NCBI GenBank assembly: GCA_016710285.1
Contig: JADJXR010000001.1
Coordinates: forward strand, 3,970,501-4,034,500
DNA length: 64,000 nucleotides
Direction of reading: 5' to 3'
DNA from: Chlorobiota bacterium
GTDB lineage: Bacteria > Bacteroidota > Ignavibacteria > OLB7
The stretch's first letter is position 1, and every line of letters starts with the position of its first letter. The position numbers and the translations under genes were made by a program. Of this stretch, positions 27,717-36,104 are shown piece by piece. The notes under the pieces were generated by a model that saw nothing but the letters and a program-made list of their open reading frames with translations, searched no databases and was not told where the DNA came from.

Positions 27717-28727
27717 TTACCGTAGCCGTTCGATGATTGCACGGGTCATTTCGGTTGTGCCAACGCCCGATTCTTTGTTCAGATCGGAAGTAACGAAACG
27801 CCCTTCGGCAATAACATCGGCAAGGGCTTGCTCAATCCGTGCGGCGGCTTCCCCGTGGCCGATATGCCGCAGCAGCATCGCGCCGGCAAGAAGCAACGCG
27901 CCGGGGTTTGCAAGGTTTTTGCCGGCAATATCCGGTGCCGAGCCGTGCACCGCTTCGAAGACCGCAACCTCGTGGCCGATGTTCGCGCCTGGTGCCAGCC
28001 CCAATCCACCAACCAGCCCGCTAATCAGGTCCGAAAGGATGTCGCCGAACAAGTTGGTGGCCACCATCACATCGAACTGGTTGGGGTTTATCACCAGCTG
28101 CATCGCCATGTTGTCCACGATTTTGTCATCGCAGGCAATCTGCGGGAACTCCGCAGCAACTTCCTTCCCCACTTCCAAAAACGTTCCCGATGTAAACTTC
28201 AGGATGTTGGCTTTATGAACAATCGTCACCTTCTTCCGCCCATGCTCCACGGCGTAGTTGAACGCCGCCCGAATAATCCGGCGGCAGCCTTCGCGAGTGA
28301 CGATGGAGATAGATTCGGCGGCGCTCCGCTTGGCATCAATGTAATGCTCAACGCCGGAGTACATCCCTTCGGTGTTTTCCCGAAACAGCACAAGGTCAAT
28401 ATCGCTGTAGCGGCTGCTAACGCCCTTGAAACTTTTGGCTGGACGGAGGTTGATATACAGGTCGAACTCCTTCCGCAACGCCACGTTCACGCTGCGGAAG
28501 CCGCTGCCGACCGGAGTTGTCAGCGGTCCCTTCAGCCCCACTTTCACGTCGCGAATTAGCTCCACAGTGGCTGCCGGAAGCGGGTCGCCAAAAGATTGAA
28601 ACGCCCCAAGCCCTGCCGATGCTTCAACCCATTGAATGGGAACACCGGTGGCCTCAATGATCTGGATGGTAGCTTCGGTGATGCTGGGGCCAATACCGTC
28701 ACCGGGGATAACAACAACACGGGTCAT
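27717..28727 (-). CDS. NAD-type isocitrate dehydrogenase
   Basis: 336 residues. Isocitrate/isopropylmalate dehydrogenase family: VVVIPGDGIGPSITEAT at the N-terminus, substrate loop FRENTEGMYSGVEH (Ser and the YxG context favour isocitrate over isopropylmalate), metal-binding NLFGDILSDLISG and cofactor loop VHGSAPDIAGKNLANP, where Asp after GSAP favours NAD. It oxidises isocitrate to 2-oxoglutarate in the TCA cycle. The length (about 335) matches the short NAD-dependent type. Homoisocitrate or isopropylmalate dehydrogenase is less likely. Confidence 0.88.
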   Translation of the reverse strand: MTRVVVIPGDGIGPSITEATIQIIEATGVPIQWVEASAGLGAFQSFGDPLPAATVELIRDVKVGLKGPLTTPVGSGFRSVNVALRKEFDLYINLRPAKSFKGVSSRYSDIDLVLFRENTEGMYSGVEHYIDAKRSAAESISIVTREGCRRIIRAAFNYAVEHGRKKVTIVHKANILKFTSGTFLEVGKEVAAEFPQIACDDKIVDNMAMQLVINPNQFDVMVATNLFGDILSDLISGLVGGLGLAPGANIGHEVAVFEAVHGSAPDIAGKNLANPGALLLAGAMLLRHIGHGEAAARIEQALADVIAEGRFVTSDLNKESGVGTTEMTRAIIERLR

Positions 28728-28936
28728 AAGGTTATGCAGGCATTATGTGAACGTGGAGAGAGAGAGCACCGACGGAGCGAGCTTCCGATCGGGGGAATTC
28801 CGTACATGGGAGGAATCCGCAGGCGAACTTACCAACAGTTCCGCACAGCAAACGATGACCTGCCGCAGTTCTTGCCATATATTACCGAATCCGGTTCCGG
28901 CGTGCAGCGTTCGTTCCCAAATCTTTCCGAAAAGAG

Positions 28937-28969
28937 AAACTCCCATCACGCAAAACGTGAAGGGAGTTT
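28937..28969 (-). terminator. terminator downstream of tRNA-Gly
   Basis: Arms AAACTCCC and GGGAGTTT with inner TCACG/CGTGA around CAAAA (28937-28969). On the minus strand it is followed by CTCTTTTC and lies 8 bases past the tRNA 3' end. Confidence 0.8.
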
Positions 28970-28976
28970 GATACCT

Positions 28977-29050
<74 letters not shown>

Positions 29051-29211
29051 GCTGCCGTTCTTAAAGGGAGTGCGAAAATAAGGCATGGAAAAGGGGATTG
29101 CAAGTGTGGTTTACAACTCCACATATTCCTTCCGTCAAACAGATGCATATTGCTGGGGCAACGGCTCCCGATTCCGGCACATTCATCGAAACCTCACACA
29201 TAGTCAGATTC

Positions 29212-30267
29212 ATGCGAAACTATCTTTGGACGGCTCTTCTGTTGGCGGCGGCAATGCAGCAATCGGCGTTTGGGCAAGGGTTTGCCAATGCCAAGTATGC
29301 CAGCGAATTTCTATCGCTTGGCGTTGGCGCACGCTCGGCAGCACTGGGTGGGGCGGGCACAGGATTTTCCGACGACGTCACCGCTGGATACTTCAACCCC
29401 GCAGCCTTGTCGCTGGTGAAGTATCCGCAGATCGCCATCTTCCACGAATCACGGTTTGGCGGGCTTTCCAACTACGATTACGCCGCCGCAACCCTTCCCA
29501 TCGCCTTCAACCAGACCGTGGCCCTCAGCGCGTTCCGCATTGGCTACGGCGATGACATCAAGGACACACGCGGCGCGCTGATTGACCAAAACGGCAACGG
29601 AGTGATTGATGAAGAGGATCGGCTTGATGAAACCAAAATCAAGTACGGCAGCGCGTCCGATTGGGCGTTCTTTGGCTCCTACTCGCGCAAGATTGATGAA
29701 AAACTTTCCGTGGGGGGAAGCCTGAAAGTCTTGCACCGCGCCGTGCTGGACAACACCGCCTGGGGATTGGGGTTTGACCTTAGTGCCAGCTACAAACCAA
29801 CCGACGGGCTAACCGTTGGGGCGGTCCTTGCCGATGCCACAAAATCAATCCTGACATGGGACACGGGGAATCAAGAGTTTATCGTTCCGGCCCTGCGGAT
29901 CGGCGGGGCGTACCTGCTGAAGCTCCACGACAACCACACGGTGATGCCAGTGGTGGACGGAACCTTCCGCTTTGAGGGCCGCCACGAAACCGCGCAAGCC
30001 GATCTGGGAATCGCCAGCCTTGACGCGAATGTTGGGTTGGAGTACTCGTTCAACAACAGCTTCTACCTGCGGGGGGGATTCAATCATGTTGAGCAGCTGA
30101 GCATCGGCGCGGGGATCCGATTGCCGAAGCTGAACATTGACTACGCCTTCACCAACGCCGGAACGGAGCTTAGCGGGTTTGGAGCAACCCACCGTATCTC
30201 GCTGATGCTGACCCTTGAGGAAGAACGCTACCTCCGCCCCACGGACCCCCTTTCCGAAGAACATTGA
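29212..30267 (+). CDS. porV: type IX secretion outer-membrane shuttle PorV-like
   Basis: 351 residues from ATG 29212; the frame is open further upstream but MRNYLWTALLLAAAMQQSAFGQ is a clear signal peptide. The mature start AKYASEFLSLGVGARSAALGGAG and FNPAALS match the PorV/PorQ (UPF0164) family, a FadL-like 14-strand barrel. PorV carries T9SS cargo from the SprA channel to PorU for maturation. Residues 125-136 (DQNGNGVIDEED) form a canonical EF-hand-type calcium loop in an extracellular or periplasmic turn. The closest alternative is PorQ or another UPF0164 paralogue. Followed by an inverted repeat at 30302-30338. Confidence 0.82.
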   Translation: MRNYLWTALLLAAAMQQSAFGQGFANAKYASEFLSLGVGARSAALGGAGTGFSDDVTAGYFNPAALSLVKYPQIAIFHESRFGGLSNYDYAAATLPIAFNQTVALSAFRIGYGDDIKDTRGALIDQNGNGVIDEEDRLDETKIKYGSASDWAFFGSYSRKIDEKLSVGGSLKVLHRAVLDNTAWGLGFDLSASYKPTDGLTVGAVLADATKSILTWDTGNQEFIVPALRIGGAYLLKLHDNHTVMPVVDGTFRFEGRHETAQADLGIASLDANVGLEYSFNNSFYLRGGFNHVEQLSIGAGIRLPKLNIDYAFTNAGTELSGFGATHRISLMLTLEEERYLRPTDPLSEEH

Positions 30268-30301
30268 AATCGGCACACTGCCTGTGCGGCATATCTTCCC
30301 A

Positions 30302-30338
30302 CGCCAGCATCAACCATTACTCACCTTTGATGCTGGCG
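30302..30338. terminator. probable terminator hairpin after porV
   Basis: Arms CGCCAGCATCAA (30302-30313) and TTGATGCTGGCG (30327-30338) around 13 bases. The following sequence has only scattered Ts (CATCGTTATCTT), so termination is likely but not certain. Confidence 0.55.
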
Positions 30339-30401
30339 CATCGTTATCTTACAGGCGATTGCTGCGATAACTCCATAAACGTCAATTAACCCGCTTCCGA
30401 T

Positions 30402-32843
30402 ATGCACCATACTTCAACCTACCTTCGGGCGTTCACCGTCCGGCTGATCCCTCTGTTGATGCTTGGCTGGGCAACCCAGCTGCAAGCGCAAGCACCACGC
30501 CCACAAACCGACACCAGCGGGCGTTGGGCGATGATGAACCTGAATCAATCCAGCGGGTTCGATAACGACCTTGAGGAGCCCCAGTCCATCTTCTTCAGCT
30601 CCCCACAAGTGGGATACTACGACCAGAAATATGGAACCACCAACGGCGGCCAAACCTGGACACGGCTTGCCAACCCCGTTCCGGTCCCGCACAAAATGCT
30701 GGATGCGACCTTCGGCTTCAGCCCCAGCGGATTCACCACCACCGACGGCGGTACAAACTGGGTCCCGATTCGCCCAACGTTCAAGGACGCTTCCAAAAAT
30801 TACCGGGTGGTTGCTGCGCAGGTCTTCAATCAACAATCCATGGTGGTGCTGTACCGCGCCCACGAAATTGACGGCGGAACCGGCGAGATCTACCCCGTTG
30901 GCCCCACCCGCCTTGCCTTCACGCTGAACGGAGGAAACGTCTGGAAATTTGCCGACTCCGTCATCACCATCTCCGACCGGTTGGAGGATTCCACATTCTT
31001 TGGGGAGCTGCCAACCCCTAATGGGCTTTCGCCAATCTTTGCGAACGAATGGTGGGGGCTTGGGGCAATGGGCGATTCCACCACCGCGCTGGTGATCACC
31101 AACGCCTACGGACGCTTCAATAACCAGCTCACCAACTTCTACTACTTGCTGAAGCTGGACCTGAAAAACGGGAAGACCCTCTCGGCAAGACTCCTTCCCC
31201 TTACCGATCAAGTCCCCCCACTCTCCAGCTTGCCAACCGACATCCGTTTTCTTAGCCCTGAGGTGTTGTACAGCTTTGCCTCGCGCCAGCCGAACACCAC
31301 CACGAACTACTATCAACTCCGCTCAACCAATGGTGGCGCGAATTGGGACTCCATCCCCTCGCCCGATTGGCTGGATTATGGGACTTTCCGTTTCATCACG
31401 CCGACGCTTGGCGTGGCCGCAAACGGCATCACCACCGACGGCGGGATGACGTGGAAGCAATGGGCGCACCCGTACGGGCAAACGCAGTTCTACGCGTTGG
31501 ACTCCACCCACTACTACATCGCCAGCAGTTTCTCGCTGTTCGCTTCCTCCACCGATGCGGGCCACACGTGGAAACGGAACGGAGCCGGGGCATTCCCCCG
31601 CGCAGTGGCGGCAAACCGCGGGACCGTGCTGATTGGCCGCGACTACCGTAGCCTGCTGTTCAGCACCGACACCGGGCGGACCTGGACCGATGCCGGATTA
31701 ACGGGCGGGATACCTGGCGATGTCAGCGCGATTTGGGACATCGCATTTGTGGACACTTCCAACGCCCACGCCTTCGCGCTGGCAACGTTCACCACATATG
31801 ATGCCGAGAACTATTTGGGGATGCTGGAAACCGTTGACCGCGGCAAAACCTGGTTCCGTGGCCAACGCATCCCCGAGCTTGAGGGGACCGAGGCTTCGGC
31901 AGTGATGCAGTTCGTCTCCGATACCGACCCGGAGACCTCCGCCGAAGGGGCGTGGGGGTTTATCGGCAGCATCTTTGGCCTGGTGGCCTCGAACGATGGC
32001 GGGCGGAATTTCACGTCTCGCAACTCTGGGCTCCCCTTCCACGACATCGCCATGTATGATTCGGCAGTTGGCGTGGCGGCTTCCGGCGATGGGCTGTACA
32101 GCACCAGCAACGGCGGGGCCGATTGGACAAAAGAACGCTCGTACAATCCCAACCGCGACCAACCGCTGGGCTTGGTGGCACTGCCAGGAATTGCCACCGG
32201 CGATGTCACCTACAAAGCCATTCTTCCCGATCCCACGCAAGACTATCAGCAATGGGACATTGCCACAAAAACCGGAACCGGAGCATGGAGCGTTGGGGCA
32301 ATGACCGGCGCACCACGTCCTCTGGATCGCAGCGTTTACTGGTTTGGTTCCGATACGGCGTTCGCCGTCGGCAAAGGGGCAACCGTGCAGTTCTCCGCAA
32401 CGGGCGGAAACAGCTTCACCCTGCTGCGCGACTCGACCGCAGCCTTCAACGAAATTGGCGGATGGGTGGTGATGGATGGCGATGGAAAGAATCTGTACAT
32501 CGCCGGAACCGGAAACAGAGCTGCGCGGTGGGAAGTGCATCCCACGCCGGTCCCGACGGCGGTTCCTTCCACAGGCATCGGGCGGAATTATGCACGGCTT
32601 GGAGCCAACCCGGTTATCACCGGGCAGGCCCAGTTGTTCCTTGCTCTTGATCGCCCGGAGGAGTTGACCGTTGAAGTGGTGGACCTGCTTGGCAGCACGC
32701 AGCTGGCGCAGGGCCTTGCAGTGAGGGATGCCGGCAACTTCACGCTTTCCATCAACCTGGAATCGCTCCCCAGCGGGCAATATCTTCTGCGGATTTCGGG
32801 AAGCACTGGGGTGCAAACATTGCCGCTGATGGTGCTGCGATAA
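30402..32843 (+). CDS. large secreted protein with BNR/YCF48-like repeats and T9SS type A-like C-terminus
   Basis: 813 residues. Signal peptide to about residue 30 (LIPLLMLGWATQLQAQ). The body is a beta-propeller-like series of TxDGGxxW blocks: TNGGQTWTR, TTDGGTNWVP, STNGGANWDS, TTDGGMTWKQ, STDAGHTWKR, STDTGRTWTD, SNDGGRNFTS, STSNGGADWTKE. This is the sialidase/YCF48/sortilin type. The last 85 residues (LFLALDRPEELTVEVVDLLG ... LPSGQYLLRISG ... LPLMVLR) form a T9SS type A sorting domain. It is therefore probably exported by the system that includes PorV, encoded just upstream. Substrate or ligand unknown. Confidence 0.88.
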   Translation: MHHTSTYLRAFTVRLIPLLMLGWATQLQAQAPRPQTDTSGRWAMMNLNQSSGFDNDLEEPQSIFFSSPQVGYYDQKYGTTNGGQTWTRLANPVPVPHKMLDATFGFSPSGFTTTDGGTNWVPIRPTFKDASKNYRVVAAQVFNQQSMVVLYRAHEIDGGTGEIYPVGPTRLAFTLNGGNVWKFADSVITISDRLEDSTFFGELPTPNGLSPIFANEWWGLGAMGDSTTALVITNAYGRFNNQLTNFYYLLKLDLKNGKTLSARLLPLTDQVPPLSSLPTDIRFLSPEVLYSFASRQPNTTTNYYQLRSTNGGANWDSIPSPDWLDYGTFRFITPTLGVAANGITTDGGMTWKQWAHPYGQTQFYALDSTHYYIASSFSLFASSTDAGHTWKRNGAGAFPRAVAANRGTVLIGRDYRSLLFSTDTGRTWTDAGLTGGIPGDVSAIWDIAFVDTSNAHAFALATFTTYDAENYLGMLETVDRGKTWFRGQRIPELEGTEASAVMQFVSDTDPETSAEGAWGFIGSIFGLVASNDGGRNFTSRNSGLPFHDIAMYDSAVGVAASGDGLYSTSNGGADWTKERSYNPNRDQPLGLVALPGIATGDVTYKAILPDPTQDYQQWDIATKTGTGAWSVGAMTGAPRPLDRSVYWFGSDTAFAVGKGATVQFSATGGNSFTLLRDSTAAFNEIGGWVVMDGDGKNLYIAGTGNRAARWEVHPTPVPTAVPSTGIGRNYARLGANPVITGQAQLFLALDRPEELTVEVVDLLGSTQLAQGLAVRDAGNFTLSINLESLPSGQYLLRISGSTGVQTLPLMVLR

Positions 32844-32857
32844 ACACACAGCAACGC

Positions 32858-32880
32858 CACCCCTGCACGCCGCAGGGGTG
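32858..32880. terminator. hairpin after the secreted propeller protein
   Basis: CACCCCTGC / GCAGGGGTG around ACGCC, 14 bases after the stop codon; no T-run of its own, probably acts together with the next hairpin. Confidence 0.5.
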
Positions 32881-32888
32881 ATATCAAC

Positions 32889-32929
32889 AAAAGAAGGGAA
32901 CCGTGATTACTCCGGTTCCCTTCTTTTTT
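32889..32929. terminator. bidirectional rho-independent terminator
   Basis: AAAAGAAGGGAACC / GGTTCCCTTCTTTT with an 11-base centre and T-run on the right, A-run on the left. It separates the convergent propeller-protein gene (+) and vWA-OmpA gene (-). Confidence 0.9.
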
Positions 32930-32973
32930 ATCCGTTCAAATTTTTGGTATCAGCCCACCGCCTTTGCCAAGTC

Positions 32974-34383
32974 TTATTTCTGCAAGATGATGAACTCTGT
33001 CCGGCGATTAAGGTGGCGACCTTCCTCGGTTTCGTTGGTGGCGGTTGGGCGGGTTTCGCCGTAGCCCACGGTGAACAGCCGCTTCGGCTCGATCCCCTTG
33101 CGGACCATGTAGTTGCGCACCGATTCGGCCCTGAGGTTGCTCAGCTTCATGTTGAAGAAATGGTCGCCGGCATCATCGGTGTGGCCCTCAATTTTCAGCC
33201 GCATTGTTGGGCGGGCTTTCATCAGGCTTACCAAGTAATCCAGCTCCGGCATCGAAGCCGCCTCGATGGAGTACTTGTTGGTGGCAAACCGGATGTTGTC
33301 CAGCACCAACTTCCGCCCAACTTCCAGCACCGCAAAACTTTTCTTGACCGTGACCTTCTGGTTCGGCAGGCGAATCTCCACACGGATGGAATCAGGGATA
33401 TAATCTGCGCGGGAGCGATAGGTGGCCGTGTAGAGCGAGGTCATGGTGTTGGCAAACTGGTTGAGCACCTGGCTGAACGGCTGGCGGATGTCGAACAATT
33501 GCCCCCCGGTGCGCTCGGCAATTTCGGAGTATCCCTCCACCGCTGGCGAGGTGATGCAGAACGCCCGAATCTCAAACCGATTGAGGATTGTGCTGATGGT
33601 GCGTGCGTTGTACATGGTTCTGCCGCTTCCATAAGCATGATAGGAAGCATCCGTAATCAAGATTGCACAGCGGTTTGCGCTGGAGCGGAAGTTCATCCCT
33701 GTGGCGGCACGCAATGCCTCCAGGGCATTTTCCGGCTCGTCCCCTCCCCCTTCGGCTTTCAGCTTGCTGACCCACCCCTTGAACTCGTTGATGTTGTCGG
33801 TCAGCCAGTAGCGGTCGTTGACGTTGTCGTCGAACACCACCAGGCCCAGGCGGTAATCAATCCCTTTTGCGGCAAGGCGTGTGGTGAACTCATCAATGTT
33901 CTGTTTGACCGCGTCAATTTTATCCCCCATGCTTCCGGTGTGGTCAATCAGGAAGACGAAGTCAACGGGAACACGGTTTTGGTTGGTGATAAGCGAAAGC
34001 GAAGTGACCTCCTGCTGGGCACCATTTTCCGTGATAACGATGTCCGATTTCCGCAAACTATCCACAAACCGGTACTGGCGGTCGAAGACATCGAACACGA
34101 TGCTGACAAAGGGAAACTTGGTGATATCAATATTCCGAATCGCCACCCGCAAGCTGCTGTCAAGGGTCATCACGGTGGTGGATTCAAGGATTTCCGGGCT
34201 GCCGCCGCCATCGCTCTTCTTCCCCTGGGCGATCCCTTCCCCTACCGCCAAAAGCATCACAGCAAATGCCACCGCCAGGAAGCAGAGCGTACGCCGCAGC
34301 AAGGGTTGCCGCAAAGGCAAAAGAATGGGGGCACTGTTCATGCTGTCGTGGATTGATTCAACAAGTCGTGGGGGAGTGGTCAT
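32974..34383 (-). CDS. vWA-domain protein with C-terminal OmpA peptidoglycan-binding domain
   Basis: 469 residues, or 455 from Met15. Hydrophobic N-terminal signal (TLCFLAVAFAVMLLAVGEGIAQ), a beta-rich domain (about 70-135, VFDRQYRFVDSLRKSDIVITENG), then a von Willebrand A domain (about 140-330) with MIDAS-like DHTGS (Asp147) and LITDASYHAYGSG. The OmpA-like domain (about 350-469) has GHTDDAGDHFFNMKLSNLRAE and GYGETRPTATN, for binding peptidoglycan in the periplasm. The protein could couple an envelope machine to the cell wall. It is the most downstream of four same-strand envelope genes (32974-39909), 188 bases after the third, with a strong inverted repeat in that gap. Confidence 0.88.
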   Translation of the reverse strand: MTTPPRLVESIHDSMNSAPILLPLRQPLLRRTLCFLAVAFAVMLLAVGEGIAQGKKSDGGGSPEILESTTVMTLDSSLRVAIRNIDITKFPFVSIVFDVFDRQYRFVDSLRKSDIVITENGAQQEVTSLSLITNQNRVPVDFVFLIDHTGSMGDKIDAVKQNIDEFTTRLAAKGIDYRLGLVVFDDNVNDRYWLTDNINEFKGWVSKLKAEGGGDEPENALEALRAATGMNFRSSANRCAILITDASYHAYGSGRTMYNARTISTILNRFEIRAFCITSPAVEGYSEIAERTGGQLFDIRQPFSQVLNQFANTMTSLYTATYRSRADYIPDSIRVEIRLPNQKVTVKKSFAVLEVGRKLVLDNIRFATNKYSIEAASMPELDYLVSLMKARPTMRLKIEGHTDDAGDHFFNMKLSNLRAESVRNYMVRKGIEPKRLFTVGYGETRPTATNETEEGRHLNRRTEFIILQK

Positions 34384-34449
34384 CGTGCGCTGCTTCGGCT
34401 ATTCATCATCGCCCCTGACTAAGGCCGGTGCGATTCCATCCAAAACCAA

Positions 34450-34504
34450 CGTGTCTCTGCCATTAACCAGCCGCACGGTGGCGGATGGCTTACTGGCAGA
34501 GACA
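34450..34504. other. long perfect-stem inverted repeat in the gap before the vWA-OmpA gene
   Basis: Arms GTGTCTCTGCCA (34450-34461) and TGGCAGAGACAC (34493-34504) are exact complements; the loop has a weaker inner pairing AGCC/GGCT. No T-run follows on either strand, so it is not a standard terminator. It may be an RNA structure in the leader of the downstream gene or a protein site. Confidence 0.55.
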
Positions 34505-34571
34505 CCATAGGCCCGCTGTGGGTAACGCCACAGGGAACAACAGGGGGAACAACGGTTAGGAACCGTTGGGG

Positions 34572-36050
34572 TTAGTTCCCCATGTCAATCTTGAAGCGTA
34601 GGATCGGCGAGATCATAAAGAAGTGCCGTTGTTCCCAGGGGGCTGGTTCTTCGCGCAGTATGGGGGTGCTGTATTTAGCTTCGATAAAAAGCCAATTTGG
34701 AACCAGCGGGATAAACCCGGCAATCATCAGGTTTTGGTTGGCAAGCTGCGCGCTTAGGCCAAACGGAAAACCGGATTGATTCAAGTAATCAATTTTGAAC
34801 AACGCCCAATCTTCGAAGGTCGTTGGGTGGATAATGGTCCCATTCTCATAGTTCACCACCGTCGCCTCCGATGTAAACTGCGAAGGATTCTTCTTGGTGT
34901 GTGCCACGAACTTCCCTGCACCATCAATAAACCCTAAATATCCACGAGCATAATCTTGGTAGCTCATGCCAATGCTGAACCGGAAGAAGTGCTCGTAGTT
35001 ATTTAACCACGTCTCCCAGAATACCGATCCCTGCACAACATTCCGCAAGAAGTATGCAGCCTTGCCGGTGTCGGGAAGCGAGCCGCGTTTGGTGATTGGC
35101 TCGGCGAACCACACCACCGACTTATCAGGATCGAACCCGCGCTGCTCCAGCTTCCCAAAGGGGACTTCGGTGTTGAGCGACATTCCAAAGATGGAGTTTT
35201 CCGACAACCAGAAGGCCGGCGGACGGTAATCAACGCGAGCGATGGCCTTGCCCCCTAACGATCCGTTGAGCAATCGTGCGGGGATGGTGCCGCTTAGGAA
35301 GGAATCATCAGGTCCGCCAAATTTTAGCCGGTAGCCAGCGCCCAGCATCACCGTCAGAATGTCGGGGACACCTTTCGAGCGAAGCTCGCCGTTGTCCAGC
35401 TCGATGATCGGATATTTCAGCGTGGCTTTCCCCTGGCCGGATGACCAGAAGTGATAGCCGATTTCATCATTCCCCAGCATATGCTCAATGCGGGCACCGG
35501 TGGTTCCAAGCTGAACGGTTTGCCGGAATGCCGAGACGGCGATGAACTGGCGTGAGTTCACCGGATTCATCACGTCGGGAACGCGCTCAGGGTCTTTGGA
35601 AGTAATCGGGCGTGCTGGCTCGATAACTGCATGGGCATAGTTGCGCAGCAGCAGTTCGCGATACAGCCCATCGCCTAAATCGCTTTGGAGCTTACGGGTT
35701 CCGCTGATTACGGCATTTTTCGAGGAGTCGCCAACACGAATCATCAGCAATTCTTGCGGGCGGCCCGGCTGCACAAAGCTGGCCACGACGATCATGGAAT
35801 CCCCTTCAGTAACGGAATAACCGTTGCCACGGAAAATTGCTGCCAGCGTAATCTTCAGATTCGCCTCCAAAATTTTCCAGCGTGGCATGTACTTTTCAAG
35901 GTCCGGATCCAATCGCGTCATATCCTCAACACTTTCCCGAAGATCCGAGGTTGTGGGCGGCTGTGCAACCAAACGTGCGGTTGGAAGCAACAGTCCTGCG
36001 GCGATCAGAGCAGCCCCCACGGGGACCGCAAGTCTCAACAGCTTTCGCAT
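34572..36050 (-). CDS. outer-membrane barrel protein with N-terminal soluble domain, unknown function (barrel B)
   Basis: 492 residues. Signal peptide (VGAALIAAGLLLPTARLVAQ). The N-terminal domain (about 35-180) is mixed: a helical LDPDLEKYMPRWKILEANL segment, then strands (DSMIVVASFVQPGRPQELLMIRV). From about 190 to the end there are alternating hydrophobic strands of a beta-barrel, ending PAPWEQRHFFMISPILRFKI. The last 25 residues resemble those of the neighbouring gene product (PYPWENKTIFAPSVTVKYHF), and both begin with a helical segment rich in Trp/Leu, so they may be diverged paralogues. 54 bases downstream of that gene, same strand. I do not recognise a family. Confidence 0.72.
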   Translation of the reverse strand: MRKLLRLAVPVGAALIAAGLLLPTARLVAQPPTTSDLRESVEDMTRLDPDLEKYMPRWKILEANLKITLAAIFRGNGYSVTEGDSMIVVASFVQPGRPQELLMIRVGDSSKNAVISGTRKLQSDLGDGLYRELLLRNYAHAVIEPARPITSKDPERVPDVMNPVNSRQFIAVSAFRQTVQLGTTGARIEHMLGNDEIGYHFWSSGQGKATLKYPIIELDNGELRSKGVPDILTVMLGAGYRLKFGGPDDSFLSGTIPARLLNGSLGGKAIARVDYRPPAFWLSENSIFGMSLNTEVPFGKLEQRGFDPDKSVVWFAEPITKRGSLPDTGKAAYFLRNVVQGSVFWETWLNNYEHFFRFSIGMSYQDYARGYLGFIDGAGKFVAHTKKNPSQFTSEATVVNYENGTIIHPTTFEDWALFKIDYLNQSGFPFGLSAQLANQNLMIAGFIPLVPNWLFIEAKYSTPILREEPAPWEQRHFFMISPILRFKIDMGN

Positions 36051-36104
36051 TCTATGGCTGATAAATGGAACGTGTGCGTTGTAGAAGGTTCGGATGGCCG
36101 TTGG

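Noticed and set aside
26777..27736. 319-codon open frame on the plus strand
   Set aside because: Runs across the tRNA-Ser gene and antisense to the DUF4149-type gene.
32878..34356. 492-codon open frame on the plus strand
   Set aside because: Antisense to the vWA-OmpA gene and begins inside a bidirectional terminator.
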